Positions 47,771 to 54,841 of a stretch of 64,000 nucleotides of DNA are shown here, piece by piece. The stretch spans positions 868,001-932,000 of the forward strand of contig NC_015389.1 of assembly GCF_000195315.1 (NCBI RefSeq). Reading direction: 5' to 3'. Positions within the stretch are counted from its first letter, which is position 1, and each line of letters starts with the position of its first letter. The position numbers were made by a program, and so were the translations under genes. The DNA comes from Coriobacterium glomerans PW2. GTDB lineage: Bacteria; Actinomycetota; Coriobacteriia; Coriobacteriales; Coriobacteriaceae. The notes below the pieces were generated by a model. It was given only the letters and a program-made list of their open reading frames with translations. It did not search any database and was not told where the DNA came from.

Positions 47771-48916
47771 AAGTGCTGACTACCTCGTCCGTCCAAGATT
47801 CTGCATACGGATGCATTTTATATGCGGCTGCAATCGTCTTTGCTAGCATCTCTGCCTCTGGTCTGTCGTAGTATCTTTCCGTTATTGTCTTGCCTACATG
47901 TCCCATCATCCGTTCAATTTTTGACGGCTCGATTTCTAGCGTCCATTTAGTAAATGTCTGCCAGGAGTTGCGAAGATTGCGAACAGGATGACGAACAACA
48001 CCAGAATCGCGAATCTTGCGGTTGAAGCGATCTCGAAGCTTTTCTCGCCCGATTACGTCTCCGCATCCGTCATCGAGCAACCATTTGTCGCCCGTTTCCT
48101 GGCACAACTGATAGCGACGGTATCCGAGGATTCCTGGTATGACGGCTGCATGAACGCTTTGCGCGGTCTTAAGTCTCTTGCTGACCTTACCAAGCTTATT
48201 AACTTGACGGATAATTGGCACAATAGCAACGGATACGCCATCGTATTCAGCGAGCTCTATTTCTGAGTTCATGACACCCAGAGATTCGCCGACGCGCGGC
48301 CGCCGAACGCTGCTAAGATGAACCAGCGCTCCATGTAGCTGCCCCTAAGACTTTTCCAAATGCTGCAAAGTTCGTCAAGCGTCCAGATGCCCTTGTCTCG
48401 CTGAGCAGATGTACCGGGCATGCGATATCTTCTGTATGCTACTTCTGTGCTGCAAACCTCATGGGTGCCGCATTCGTCGAAAATTAACCTAAATGGAATA
48501 CGGGCCATTTCCGCCTGAGATCTGGTCATGGAGTCGTACCAATCTTGAACGGCGGCAGGTTTAACATCAGTTACATAGACATCAGCCCATCTAGGTTCAA
48601 TGTGCTTTTTCCATGCGATATGATAATGCTCAATAGTGCCCAGTGAAATTTCATTCGCATCGAGCCTACGTTTTAATACCGGCACCACCCATTGCTCGTA
48701 AGCTGCGGCCACAGTTGGAGCTGGGACATCGTTCGAGCAATCAATCTGCATTTTCGCCAGAAATCCGGATGCTTCCAAACGTGATCCTCGAATAGTTTTC
48801 GAGTGTCTTCTATAGCCCGTACCGTCGCCTGTGTTGCCCATCCAGCGGACGCGGTACCTGTTCTGTTCCAAATGTTCCACAGCTCCAAATGCACTGCGTT
48901 GTCTGCGCCGTGGCAT
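47769..48916 (-). pseudogene. int: Tyrosine integrase, frameshifted
   Basis: Two minus-strand frames make one phage-type integrase. The first (48916 down to about 48295) has an AP2-like arm-binding segment (YRVRWMGNTGDGTGYRRHS) and a core-binding domain. The second continues to 47769 with RVGESLGV, MMGHVGKTITERYY and the terminal tyrosine. The join falls in a cgcgcg run at 48293-48298: removing one CG gives FGG-RVGESLGV, exactly the first catalytic arginine box, so a two-base expansion is the likely lesion. The usual HxxR box reads RNLR (PVRNLRNSW), so its His is replaced. An ATG at 48916 follows an aaagga site. Confidence 0.85.
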
Positions 48917-49010
48917 AATAGCATCGTCCTTTCCTTTCGGGTATCGGACACGCCCCGCTCCCATCGCAGCCAAGCAAACAGGGAGCGGGGCATCTTGGCT
49001 TCTGTTCGAC

Positions 49011-49220
49011 CTACTTCTGCCTCCAGCGCTTACCGCACTCGCGGCACTGAAAATCGCCCTTCCCCCGTTTGCCGAGGCCGGCACCGCCTGCGACGGCCCC
49101 AAGAGGTCCCAGCACCAGTCCGCCGAGGGCGGCCTTCGTGATCGACATCTTTTTTCTGCCGCCGCTAAGCATGATGAAATCGGTGCTGCCGCATGCCGGG
49201 CACTTGATCTGCTTTGCCAT
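49011..49220 (-). CDS. Small zinc-ribbon protein with glycine-rich hydrophobic segment
   Basis: The 69-residue product has two CxxC pairs, CPAC at residues 7-10 and CREC near 59-62, that could hold one zinc ion, separated by a glycine/alanine-rich hydrophobic stretch (AALGGLVLGPLGAVAGGAG). Such zinc-ribbon plus hairpin proteins recur in phages and mobile elements, but no function is established. gggagga lies six bases before the ATG. It is in the element between the integrase and the membrane-anchored protein, all on the minus strand. Confidence 0.75.
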   Translation of the reverse strand: MAKQIKCPACGSTDFIMLSGGRKKMSITKAALGGLVLGPLGAVAGGAGLGKRGKGDFQCRECGKRWRQK

Positions 49221-49250
49221 GATTTCCTCCCATTGTCCCAGATAGATATA

Positions 49251-49988
49251 TCAATAGACGTTGAACTCGATAACCTGCGGAGCATCACTCGTGCCGGTGA
49301 CCTTCGCCTCGATCGTCTTGCCTTTCGTCTCCGCTCCGTAGCCGTTTGTGATATCGCAGGTGGACTTCAGACCCCAGGTGTTCTCGTCGAGCGGCTCAGC
49401 GGAGAGTTCGTTAAGCATGTAATGTACCTTGAAGCCATAGGGGTACTGTTTCTCGCCATAGGTCTTGACTGCTATCCATGCATCGGTTTTGTCAAGCTTC
49501 TTCTCGAGGGCATCACGCGTCGCCTTGGCCTGCTTCTCGCGCTCGATTCCCGCCTTGTCCTGTATGGTGATCTTCGCGTCATGGCCTCCAGCAGAGTCCT
49601 TCTCGACCTTTGTCACGACCATGTTCTTCGCATTCTCCTTCAGCGTGAAGCTGTAGGGGTCGTCGCTTTCGAACAGAGCGCCGTTGCTCTTCGTGCCGTT
49701 GTTGTACGTCACCTTCAGACCCGCATCATTTATTGATGCGATCGCCTCATCGAGCGGCTTGTCGACCAGACCGTCGAGCAAGTCCTCCTTCGCGTTTTTC
49801 TTCTTATCGCTTTTCTTCTTGCTAGTTTTCTGCTCCTGGGACTCTTTCTTCGGCGTCTCGGGTTGCTTGCTTTTTGACATAGCGTTACCGATCCCGGAAA
49901 TAATGAGAATAACTAGGATGATTGCCAGAATTTCTTTCTTCCCAAGCTTCTTCTTCGGTGCCGTTTTCCTCGAGTAGTGCTGAGGCAT
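49251..49988 (-). CDS. Membrane-anchored protein with PASTA-like segment, unknown function
   Basis: I do not recognise a named family. The 245-residue protein has a short basic N-terminus, one membrane helix (about residues 18-36), a Lys/Ser/Gln-rich linker (37-65), a PASTA-like unit (about 66-100, DKPLDEAIASINDAGLKVTY), a variable middle and a compact C-terminal domain (about 165-245, including WGLKSTCDITNGYG and VEFNVY-like VIEFNVY). The bulk would be outside the cell if the helix is a signal anchor. PASTA-like units bind muropeptide or lipid II in other proteins, so a cell-envelope role is inferred, not shown. aagga precedes the ATG at 49988. It is more AT-rich than the core genome. Confidence 0.7.
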   Translation of the reverse strand: MPQHYSRKTAPKKKLGKKEILAIILVILIISGIGNAMSKSKQPETPKKESQEQKTSKKKSDKKKNAKEDLLDGLVDKPLDEAIASINDAGLKVTYNNGTKSNGALFESDDPYSFTLKENAKNMVVTKVEKDSAGGHDAKITIQDKAGIEREKQAKATRDALEKKLDKTDAWIAVKTYGEKQYPYGFKVHYMLNELSAEPLDENTWGLKSTCDITNGYGAETKGKTIEAKVTGTSDAPQVIEFNVY

Positions 49989-50043
49989 TTTTAATCCTTC
50001 CCTTTCAACCCTCTCGACTGAACTCATGTATCAGATTATCGAT

Positions 50044-50676
50044 TCACGCCCTCCAATCTGCGGGTGCCGTATAGCTTACGACCTTGCCGATGACACGTAT
50101 CTCCGGGGCATCGGGATCGTCTTGACGGATCACGTAGTCTCGGTAATCCGGATCGTAACTTTCCGGATGTAGCCTGATTGCGTCATCGTCGAAAAAGATG
50201 CGTTTAAGTGTCGCATCCTCACCGTTGACAAAGACGACCCCTACATCTCCATTTTGCACGGGTAGTGCAGGATCAATCAATACGAGCGAACCATCAGGAA
50301 AAAGCTTATTCATCGAATTTCCAGAAGTAATAAGCCAGAAGCTGCTCTTGTGCGCTCGATACAAGCTCTCCTCAGTGTCGTGGACTATATCTGATTGAAG
50401 CAGAGCTTCCCGAGGTGTTCCGGCAGCTATGTTGCCGAAAACAGGAATAGGAAAAGAAGGGGCCGGCTGAGCCGCGACGGTATTTTCAAGACCAAGCAAA
50501 TAGGAGATCGTTACGCCTAACGCGGAGCTGAGCTTGATCAGGACACTTGATTTGACGTCATTGTCACCACTTTCATAGCGGGCTATCTGCTGCTGCGTGG
50601 TGCCGATTCGTTTTGCCAGCTCAGCCTGGCTCCATCCCTTTGCGTGTCTAGCCTCGCTGATTTTATAAGCTGCCAC
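50044..50676 (-). CDS. CI/LexA-type phage repressor (XRE HTH + S24 peptidase)
   Basis: The 210-residue protein has an N-terminal XRE helix-turn-helix (about 5-62, WSQAELAKRIGTTQQQIARYE) and a C-terminal S24 self-cleavage domain with serine S121 (SGNSM) and lysine K158 (ATLKRI). The likely cleavage site is A85-G86 (NIAAG). This is a lysogeny repressor inactivated by RecA during DNA damage. The start is GTG at 50676 with ggagg four bases before it. It is divergent from a small HTH gene, with operators between. Confidence 0.93.
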   Translation of the reverse strand: MAAYKISEARHAKGWSQAELAKRIGTTQQQIARYESGDNDVKSSVLIKLSSALGVTISYLLGLENTVAAQPAPSFPIPVFGNIAAGTPREALLQSDIVHDTEESLYRAHKSSFWLITSGNSMNKLFPDGSLVLIDPALPVQNGDVGVVFVNGEDATLKRIFFDDDAIRLHPESYDPDYRDYVIRQDDPDAPEIRVIGKVVSYTAPADWRA

Positions 50677-50794
50677 GGTACCTCCAAGAAACTCGGGTTA
50701 GTCGTATTCTACACACAAAAATGTTGTTGACAAACACGGAAATGTTGTTATAGGATACCAGACAACACGGTAATAATGTAAATGGGGTAGATGG
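50677..50794. promoter_or_regulatory. Lysogeny-type switch: divergent promoters with overlapping -35 boxes
   Basis: On the plus strand TTGACA (50727-50732) is followed at 16 bases by TATAGG for the HTH gene. On the minus strand TTGTCA (complement of 50728-50733) is followed at 16 bases by TAGAAT (complement of 50706-50711) for the repressor. The -35 boxes overlap on opposite strands. The direct repeat aaatgttgtt (50719-50728 and 50740-50749, 21 bases apart) and related acaacacgg copies are candidate operators. Confidence 0.7.
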
Positions 50795-51049
50795 ATGCGC
50801 AAGAACATGAAAGCGGAACGTGCCCGAAGAGGGCTCTCAGCAAAAGAGGTAGCTGGGAAGATCGGAGTGCATGAGAATGCTTTGCTGCGGTGGGAATCAG
50901 GTGAAACCGATCCGCTTGGATCAAATCTGATAAATCTTTCATCTTTTTATAAATGCTCCCCGGAGTATCTGCTGGCACAGACAGAGGAGCGAATGGGAAA
51001 GGTCATCTGCACGCCTAATGACATCTGCGATTTCCCAACGAGCAGCTAA
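50795..51049 (+). CDS. Small XRE-family HTH protein (Cro-like position)
   Basis: The 84-residue product is almost entirely a helix-turn-helix domain (AERARRGLSAKEVAGKIGVHEN, then LLRWESGETDP) followed by a short tail with LINLSSFYKCSPEYLL. Its position, divergent from the S24 repressor across a shared operator region, is that of a Cro-like antagonist. The ATG at 50795 is used; the purine-rich ggggtagatgg precedes it. Cro-type function is inferred from position. Confidence 0.82.
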   Translation: MRKNMKAERARRGLSAKEVAGKIGVHENALLRWESGETDPLGSNLINLSSFYKCSPEYLLAQTEERMGKVICTPNDICDFPTSS

Positions 51050-51129
51050 ATCTCTTCGAACCTTGACAACCGCACGACCGCACGCGACGCAGACCGGGGG
51101 AGCCGGCAGCGTCCGCCGAGCGGCAGGGC

Positions 51130-51158
51130 TCGGGCGCTCCCGCAGAGTAAGCGCCCGA
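51130..51158 (+). other. Hairpin between the HTH gene and the small membrane peptide
   Basis: tcgggcgct (51130-51138) pairs perfectly with agcgcccga (51150-51158) around an 11-base loop, with no T-run. It lies in the 145-bp gap upstream of the 32-residue peptide gene and may attenuate or stabilise its message. Confidence 0.4.
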
Positions 51159-51194
51159 AACAGTAACCATTCAAAGGAAGAAAGGGGGACCGAC

Positions 51195-51293
51195 ATGGAT
51201 GAAAGAGGACACTTGACGACCTCGGAAGTGGTGATCATATCAAGTTCCGTCTCTTTCACGATCAGTTTGATCCTATCTGTGCTTCTGAGATGA
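51195..51293 (+). CDS. 32-residue single-helix membrane peptide
   Basis: A 32-codon gene starts at ATG 51195 with a strong aaaggggg site seven bases ahead. The peptide has a charged start (MDERGH) and a hydrophobic helix (about residues 11-31, VVIISSSVSFTISLILSVLL) ending in arginine. It is too short for family assignment. Its size and topology resemble toxic or holin-like membrane peptides of mobile elements, which is inference. It follows the HTH gene in the same direction. Confidence 0.55.
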   Translation: MDERGHLTTSEVVIISSSVSFTISLILSVLLR

Positions 51294-51415
51294 CACGACT
51301 AAAAGGGGGTCGAATTCAACCCCTTGGTTATAGGACTCGAATTAGATTCATCCGCCGGCTCGGCATCAAAGTGGTGCTCGCGTCGAGATGGCTCTTTTCA
51401 TCGTCGCTAGCTGGC

Positions 51416-51958
51416 TCACCCGATGAAAGCTCTGATCAGGGAAATCACCGCGATCAGAAGCGATCCGACAGCGATCAGCACCGAAGTGACTGTGAGCCTG
51501 AAGTTGCGCGCCGCCGCCTCGTCGGCGGATTCGGCGAATCTGGAGAAGGCGTCGAACTGGTTTTTCAGGATGTCATGTATGCGCATGAACGCCGGGTCAT
51601 CTTCCAGCGTGCGAGGCTTCAATTCCTCGACGGCTCTCTCCAGCTGATCCGTCGCGGGATTCAATCCCTCGACCTGTCTTTCGCTCTGATTGATGTCGAG
51701 GGCAACTCTTTCCGAGGAGCGATCGCATGCGCTTCTGAGCGACTCGGTCAGATCAGTCATGTCGATGCTGGGGAGCTTCAAGTCCCTGAAGGGATGCGCG
51801 AGGGCGCTAATCCCCTTCAAAGATTCCGAAAGGGATTTGAGGCCCACAAACGATTGCGAGGTCGATCTTATGTCTTTGAAGATCCGGGGTGCTTCTGCGG
51901 TCCTCTTCGGATCCTCGTCGCCGGGGGATTCTTCTCCATCGGTTTCGTCATCCAGCAT
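51416..51958 (-). CDS. Tail-anchored membrane protein, unknown function
   Basis: I do not recognise a family. The 180-residue protein is acidic at the N-terminus (MLDDETDGEESPGDEDPKR), has helical, Ser/Leu-rich and then Glu-rich segments (about 25-125), and a single C-terminal membrane helix (about 155-178, LTVTSVLIAVGSLLIAVISLI). Most of it would be cytoplasmic with the tail in the membrane. The ATG at 51958 follows aaggtgag. An antisense frame covers the same bases but has no ribosome site or domain-like order. It is the last gene before the right attachment site. Confidence 0.65.
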   Translation of the reverse strand: MLDDETDGEESPGDEDPKRTAEAPRIFKDIRSTSQSFVGLKSLSESLKGISALAHPFRDLKLPSIDMTDLTESLRSACDRSSERVALDINQSERQVEGLNPATDQLERAVEELKPRTLEDDPAFMRIHDILKNQFDAFSRFAESADEAAARNFRLTVTSVLIAVGSLLIAVISLIRAFIG

Positions 51959-51970
51959 TGCCCTCACCTT

Positions 51971-51978
51971 AATGTCCT
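51971..51978 (+). repeat. Right-end copy of the arm-site core aatgtcct
   Basis: aatgtcct repeats the core of the tandem repeats at 47751-47770 and lies about 100 bases inside the right attachment repeat. An 8-base match alone is weak, but its end position supports an arm-site role. Confidence 0.35.
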
Positions 51979-52074
51979 TAATAAGACCTAACTCAATACA
52001 AAATAGATAAATTCAGATACTTCAGAGTGTATAACCGCAGGTCAAAGACATATGCAAACTCACAGATAACAACA

Positions 52075-52098
52075 ATGCGAAGTGGGCCGATAAGCCGG
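52075..52098 (+). repeat. Right attachment-site repeat within the rnpB 3' end
   Basis: This copy of the 24-bp repeat lies inside rnpB, covering the 3' strand of the terminal P1 helix and the bases leading into the conserved region near the 3' end. Because the element reconstitutes the gene end, rnpB remains complete. Confidence 0.9.
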
Positions 52099-52446
52099 GT
52101 TCTGTCGCGGACGATCATTTATCTTGGCGTGCGCGTTGCCACGCAGCTCTGTGCACGCTACCCGAGCGCGGTGCGGGTCACACCATAGCGCCCCTATTTG
52201 CGCTTGCTCCGGATGGGGTTTGCCAAGCCATCGCGTCGCCGCGATGCTGGTGGTCTCTTGCACCACCGTTTCAGCTTTTCCCTTGGCGCGGCCAAAGGGC
52301 CGGTCGGTGGGAGTCTTCTTTTCTGCGGCACTTTCCGTCGGGTCGCCCCGCCTGGCCGTTAGCCAGCATCCTACCCTGTGGAGCCCGGACTTTCCTCACG
52401 CGGTGAGATCTCGCTCAGCCGCGCGCGATCGTCTGGCCCGCTTCGC
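52077..52446 (-). ncRNA. rnpB: RNase P RNA (bacterial type A)
   Basis: The minus strand holds the conserved bacterial RNase P RNA segments: gaggaaagtccgggctcc (complement of 52380-52397) near the 5' end, a gatgctggctaacggcc block, and acagaacccggctta (complement of 52091-52105) near the 3' end. The two ends form the P1 helix (gcgaagcgggcc at the 5' end against ggcccacttcgc at the 3' end, one mismatch). Length is about 370 nt. It is the catalytic RNA that matures tRNA 5' ends. Ends are set by P1 pairing and are approximate by a few bases. Confidence 0.95.
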
Positions 52447-52453
52447 GTATGCC

Positions 52454-52459
52454 ATTGTA
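52454..52459 (-). promoter_or_regulatory. -10 hexamer of the rnpB promoter
   Basis: TACAAT on the minus strand lies seven bases before the P1 helix start of rnpB, as expected for a -10 box. The -35 is weak (ttctcg at 17 bases). Confidence 0.5.
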
Positions 52460-52560
52460 GCAGCTGCGGACCGCAACGAGAAGCGGAGATGCTATCCTTG
52501 TGACAGACAGGCGGAAATGCTTCATCGAATGTAGGTTCACGCGCTCGGGCGGGAGGGGCG

Positions 52561-53196
52561 ATGGAGGGCTATCTGACCCTGAGGCCGGGACTGGAGGCGG
52601 CAGCCACCTTGGTCGAGCGCAAAAGCCGCTTCATCGCACAGCTCGCACACGTAGAGGATGAGTTGGAGGCGTCTCGATACATCGCGCGGATGCGAACGCG
52701 CTACCCCGATGCGAGACACCAAGTCAGCGCGTGGGTCCTCGCCGATGGTCGCGAGCGGGCCGGTGACGACGGCGAGCCGTCCGGTACGGCTGGGATTCCC
52801 GTGCTCAGGGTTCTTCGCGATGCGGGATTGCGTGATGCGTGCTGCGTGACGTCGCGTTATTTCGGCGGAACTCTGCTGGGTCGCGGAGGTCTCGTGCGCG
52901 CCTATGGCACCTGTGCGAAGAGAGCCGTCGAGGCGGCACGTGCTGCCGGCTCGATTGCGGAGATGGTCTCGGTCGTGCGCATCGTCATCAAGCTTTCTCA
53001 CGCGCATCGCGGACGCGTGATCCGCCTTGTCAAGATCATGGACGGTCGCATATCTCAGATTGAGTATTCCGATGAGGTTCAACTCGATGCGAGATTCAGG
53101 CAGACGGATGCGGATCGCTTCCTTCGCGCGATCGCGGAGTTCGGCTCGGGCTGCTGTCGTGTCCGCGTGGATGATCCTCGCATCGCCGAATTCTAG
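52561..53196 (+). CDS. YigZ/IMPACT family protein
   Basis: The 211-residue protein has the IMPACT signature RYFGGTLLGRGGLVRAYG (about 100-117) and the preceding DDGEPSGTAGIPVL block; the C-terminal DUF1949-like domain follows. Eukaryotic IMPACT binds GCN1; the bacterial role is unsettled. gggagggg precedes the ATG. It reads away from rnpB and converges with the next gene, separated by 30 bases. Confidence 0.93.
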   Translation: MEGYLTLRPGLEAAATLVERKSRFIAQLAHVEDELEASRYIARMRTRYPDARHQVSAWVLADGRERAGDDGEPSGTAGIPVLRVLRDAGLRDACCVTSRYFGGTLLGRGGLVRAYGTCAKRAVEAARAAGSIAEMVSVVRIVIKLSHAHRGRVIRLVKIMDGRISQIEYSDEVQLDARFRQTDADRFLRAIAEFGSGCCRVRVDDPRIAEF

Positions 53197-53226
53197 CGAA
53201 GTGAATCGCGCATCGCGGACGCGTGC

Positions 53227-53685
53227 TCAGATGGCCAGATCAGAGCGATGCTTCTGTGAGATGAGATCTGTCAGGATGTCGATGGCATTCTCGATGCATT
53301 CCGGGCACGAACGAAGCGGGGCGGATGACGATCCCACGCCCTTGATCGTTCCGCAGATCGTGGAGCCAGTCAATTGCTGAAATCGACTCGCGGCATCGCG
53401 TGCGAGCCGATAGGTGGCAGCCTTCGTGGTGGGATCGAGAGGACCCCGGCTGACAAGCTGTCCCAGAACCATCACGGCACCGGAGAGCGCCCCGCAGGTC
53501 TCGCTCATTCCACCCATGCCGAGCCCAAGTCCCTCCGCCAAGCGGAAGGCGGTGTCGGCGTCGAGCGCGATCTCGGGAGCGAATGAGCACACCACGCACT
53601 GCGCGCAGTTGAACCCTCGCTCATGATATGCTGCGGCTCGCGCCTTCAGAGTTTCTCGTTTCGCGTTGAGATCGGTCGAAGCCAT
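53227..53685 (-). CDS. C_GCAxxG_C_C family redox-type protein
   Basis: The 152-residue product has the family cysteine pattern: NCAQCV near residue 25, a glycine-rich SETCGALSGAVMVLGQL near residue 65, and further cysteines in STICGTI and RSCPECI near the C-terminus. Members are putative metal- or cofactor-binding proteins, common in anaerobes; the biochemical activity is not established. The ATG at 53685 follows aaggggg. Confidence 0.9.
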   Translation of the reverse strand: MASTDLNAKRETLKARAAAYHERGFNCAQCVVCSFAPEIALDADTAFRLAEGLGLGMGGMSETCGALSGAVMVLGQLVSRGPLDPTTKAATYRLARDAASRFQQLTGSTICGTIKGVGSSSAPLRSCPECIENAIDILTDLISQKHRSDLAI

Positions 53686-53878
53686 GTTTCCCCCTTGAGT
53701 CCTCATCGTTCTCGCACCATCATACACAAGATCGCGGTGGGGTGCTCATCGCCGGCCGCTCAGACTCTGAGAGGGGCTTGCCGTCCGCCGCGGAGTCATA
53801 TGCGACCTCGCCGAATGAGAGTAAGATTGTCTTCGCTGTCGGGTTACCGGCAGGCATGAGACATCCTGGGGAGGGGCC

Positions 53879-54823
53879 ATGAGAACAACCGAGCTGAGCT
53901 ACCCGAGCGCAGATGGCGCGTCGAGCGTCCATGCGCTGATCTGGGAGCCCGACGAAGATGCAGCGCTGTCGCGGCGCGGCGTCATTCAGATCGTTCACGG
54001 GATGTCCGAGCATATCGGTCGCTATATCGAGTTCGCCGAGTTCCTGACCGCTGAGGGCTTCTCCGTATGCGCGCATGATCAGGTCGGTCACGGTGAGACC
54101 GCATCCCGCGAGGCGGACCTGGGGCATATCCCGCTTCGTCGAGGAAAGGATATCCTCATCGCGGACGTGCACAGCCTGCGCACCCGGGCTGCGGAGGTCC
54201 TCGGCGCAGATGCGCCCTACATCATATTCGGCCACTCCATGGGGAGCTTCGTGACTCGTGTCTACGCAGCCGAGCACGGCACGGGAGTTGCGGCGGCCAT
54301 CATATGCGGCACAGGCCAGCAGTCGCCCATTCTGACAGTCGCGGGGACCGCTATCACGCATGTCATCGCAGCGATCGAGGGCGAGCGCCATCGCAGCCGT
54401 CTCGTGGATGCGCTGGGGGTGGGGTCCTATGCGAAGGCCATCAAAGGCGCAACGACAGAGCTTGACTGGCTCTCGCGTGACCCCAACGTCGTCTCAGCCT
54501 ACATCGCCGATCCCGCGTGCGGTCAGATGTTCACGGTCGGGGGCTATGCGACCGTTGCCGCGCTGGTGGCGTCTTCGCAGAGGGTCGCTCTCACGGAACG
54601 GATCCCGCGGGATCTGCCTATGCTGTTCATAGCCGGGGCGGAAGATCCGGTGGGTGCATGCGGTCGCGGTGTGCATCGCGCTGTCGAGCAGTATCGCCGA
54701 GCCGGTATCAAGCGGGTCGACGAGATCATCTATCCGCATGCGCGTCATGAGATCCTCAATGAGACCATCGGGACCGACGTCCGTCGCGACATCGTCTCTT
54801 GGTTGAGCGAGCGCGGGATATAA
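53879..54823 (+). CDS. Alpha/beta hydrolase (serine aminopeptidase/monoacylglycerol lipase type)
   Basis: The 314-residue hydrolase has the oxyanion VHGMSEHIGRY, the nucleophile GHSMGSF (Ser about residue 122), DPVGA for the acid and a final HARHEILNE for the histidine, the layout of the Hydrolase_4/monoglyceride lipase group. No signal peptide is seen, so it is cytoplasmic. gggaggggcc precedes the ATG. Likely substrates are lipid or carboxyl esters; the true one cannot be read from sequence. It converges with mscL. Confidence 0.9.
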   Translation: MRTTELSYPSADGASSVHALIWEPDEDAALSRRGVIQIVHGMSEHIGRYIEFAEFLTAEGFSVCAHDQVGHGETASREADLGHIPLRRGKDILIADVHSLRTRAAEVLGADAPYIIFGHSMGSFVTRVYAAEHGTGVAAAIICGTGQQSPILTVAGTAITHVIAAIEGERHRSRLVDALGVGSYAKAIKGATTELDWLSRDPNVVSAYIADPACGQMFTVGGYATVAALVASSQRVALTERIPRDLPMLFIAGAEDPVGACGRGVHRAVEQYRRAGIKRVDEIIYPHARHEILNETIGTDVRRDIVSWLSERGI

Positions 54824-54841
54824 GGCTCCCTGAGCATCTGC

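Larger units (their letters stand above)
47689..52098. mobile_element. 4.4-kb integrated element inserted at the 3' end of rnpB
   Basis: A 24-bp exact direct repeat (47689-47712 and 52075-52098) bounds this segment; the right copy is the 3' end of rnpB. Inside are a tyrosine integrase at the left end, a repressor/HTH divergent switch, small membrane proteins and a more AT-rich base composition than the flanking genes. There is no replication, packaging, capsid or conjugation gene. It looks like a small integrative element or phage-satellite remnant; because the integrase is frameshifted it is probably immobile by itself now. Confidence 0.87.

Noticed and set aside
47988-48266. A 92-residue plus-strand frame inside the integrase
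   Set aside because: Antisense to conserved integrase sequence with no ribosome site.
48917-49288. Upstream extension of the integrase frame by 124 residues
   Set aside because: The extension crosses the zinc-ribbon gene in another frame and is not integrase-like; the ATG at 48916 with its purine site is preferred.
51290-51991. A 233-residue plus-strand frame across the right end of the element
   Set aside because: The minus-strand frame has a ribosome site, an acidic-to-helical layout and a clean C-terminal membrane helix; the plus frame has none of these.
47700-52100. CRISPR array or tRNA gene as the integration target
   Set aside because: No regularly spaced repeats and no cloverleaf were seen; the right repeat clearly belongs to rnpB.
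52124-52534. A 136-residue plus-strand frame over rnpB
   Set aside because: The region is a structured RNA gene with conserved RNase P sequences on the minus strand.
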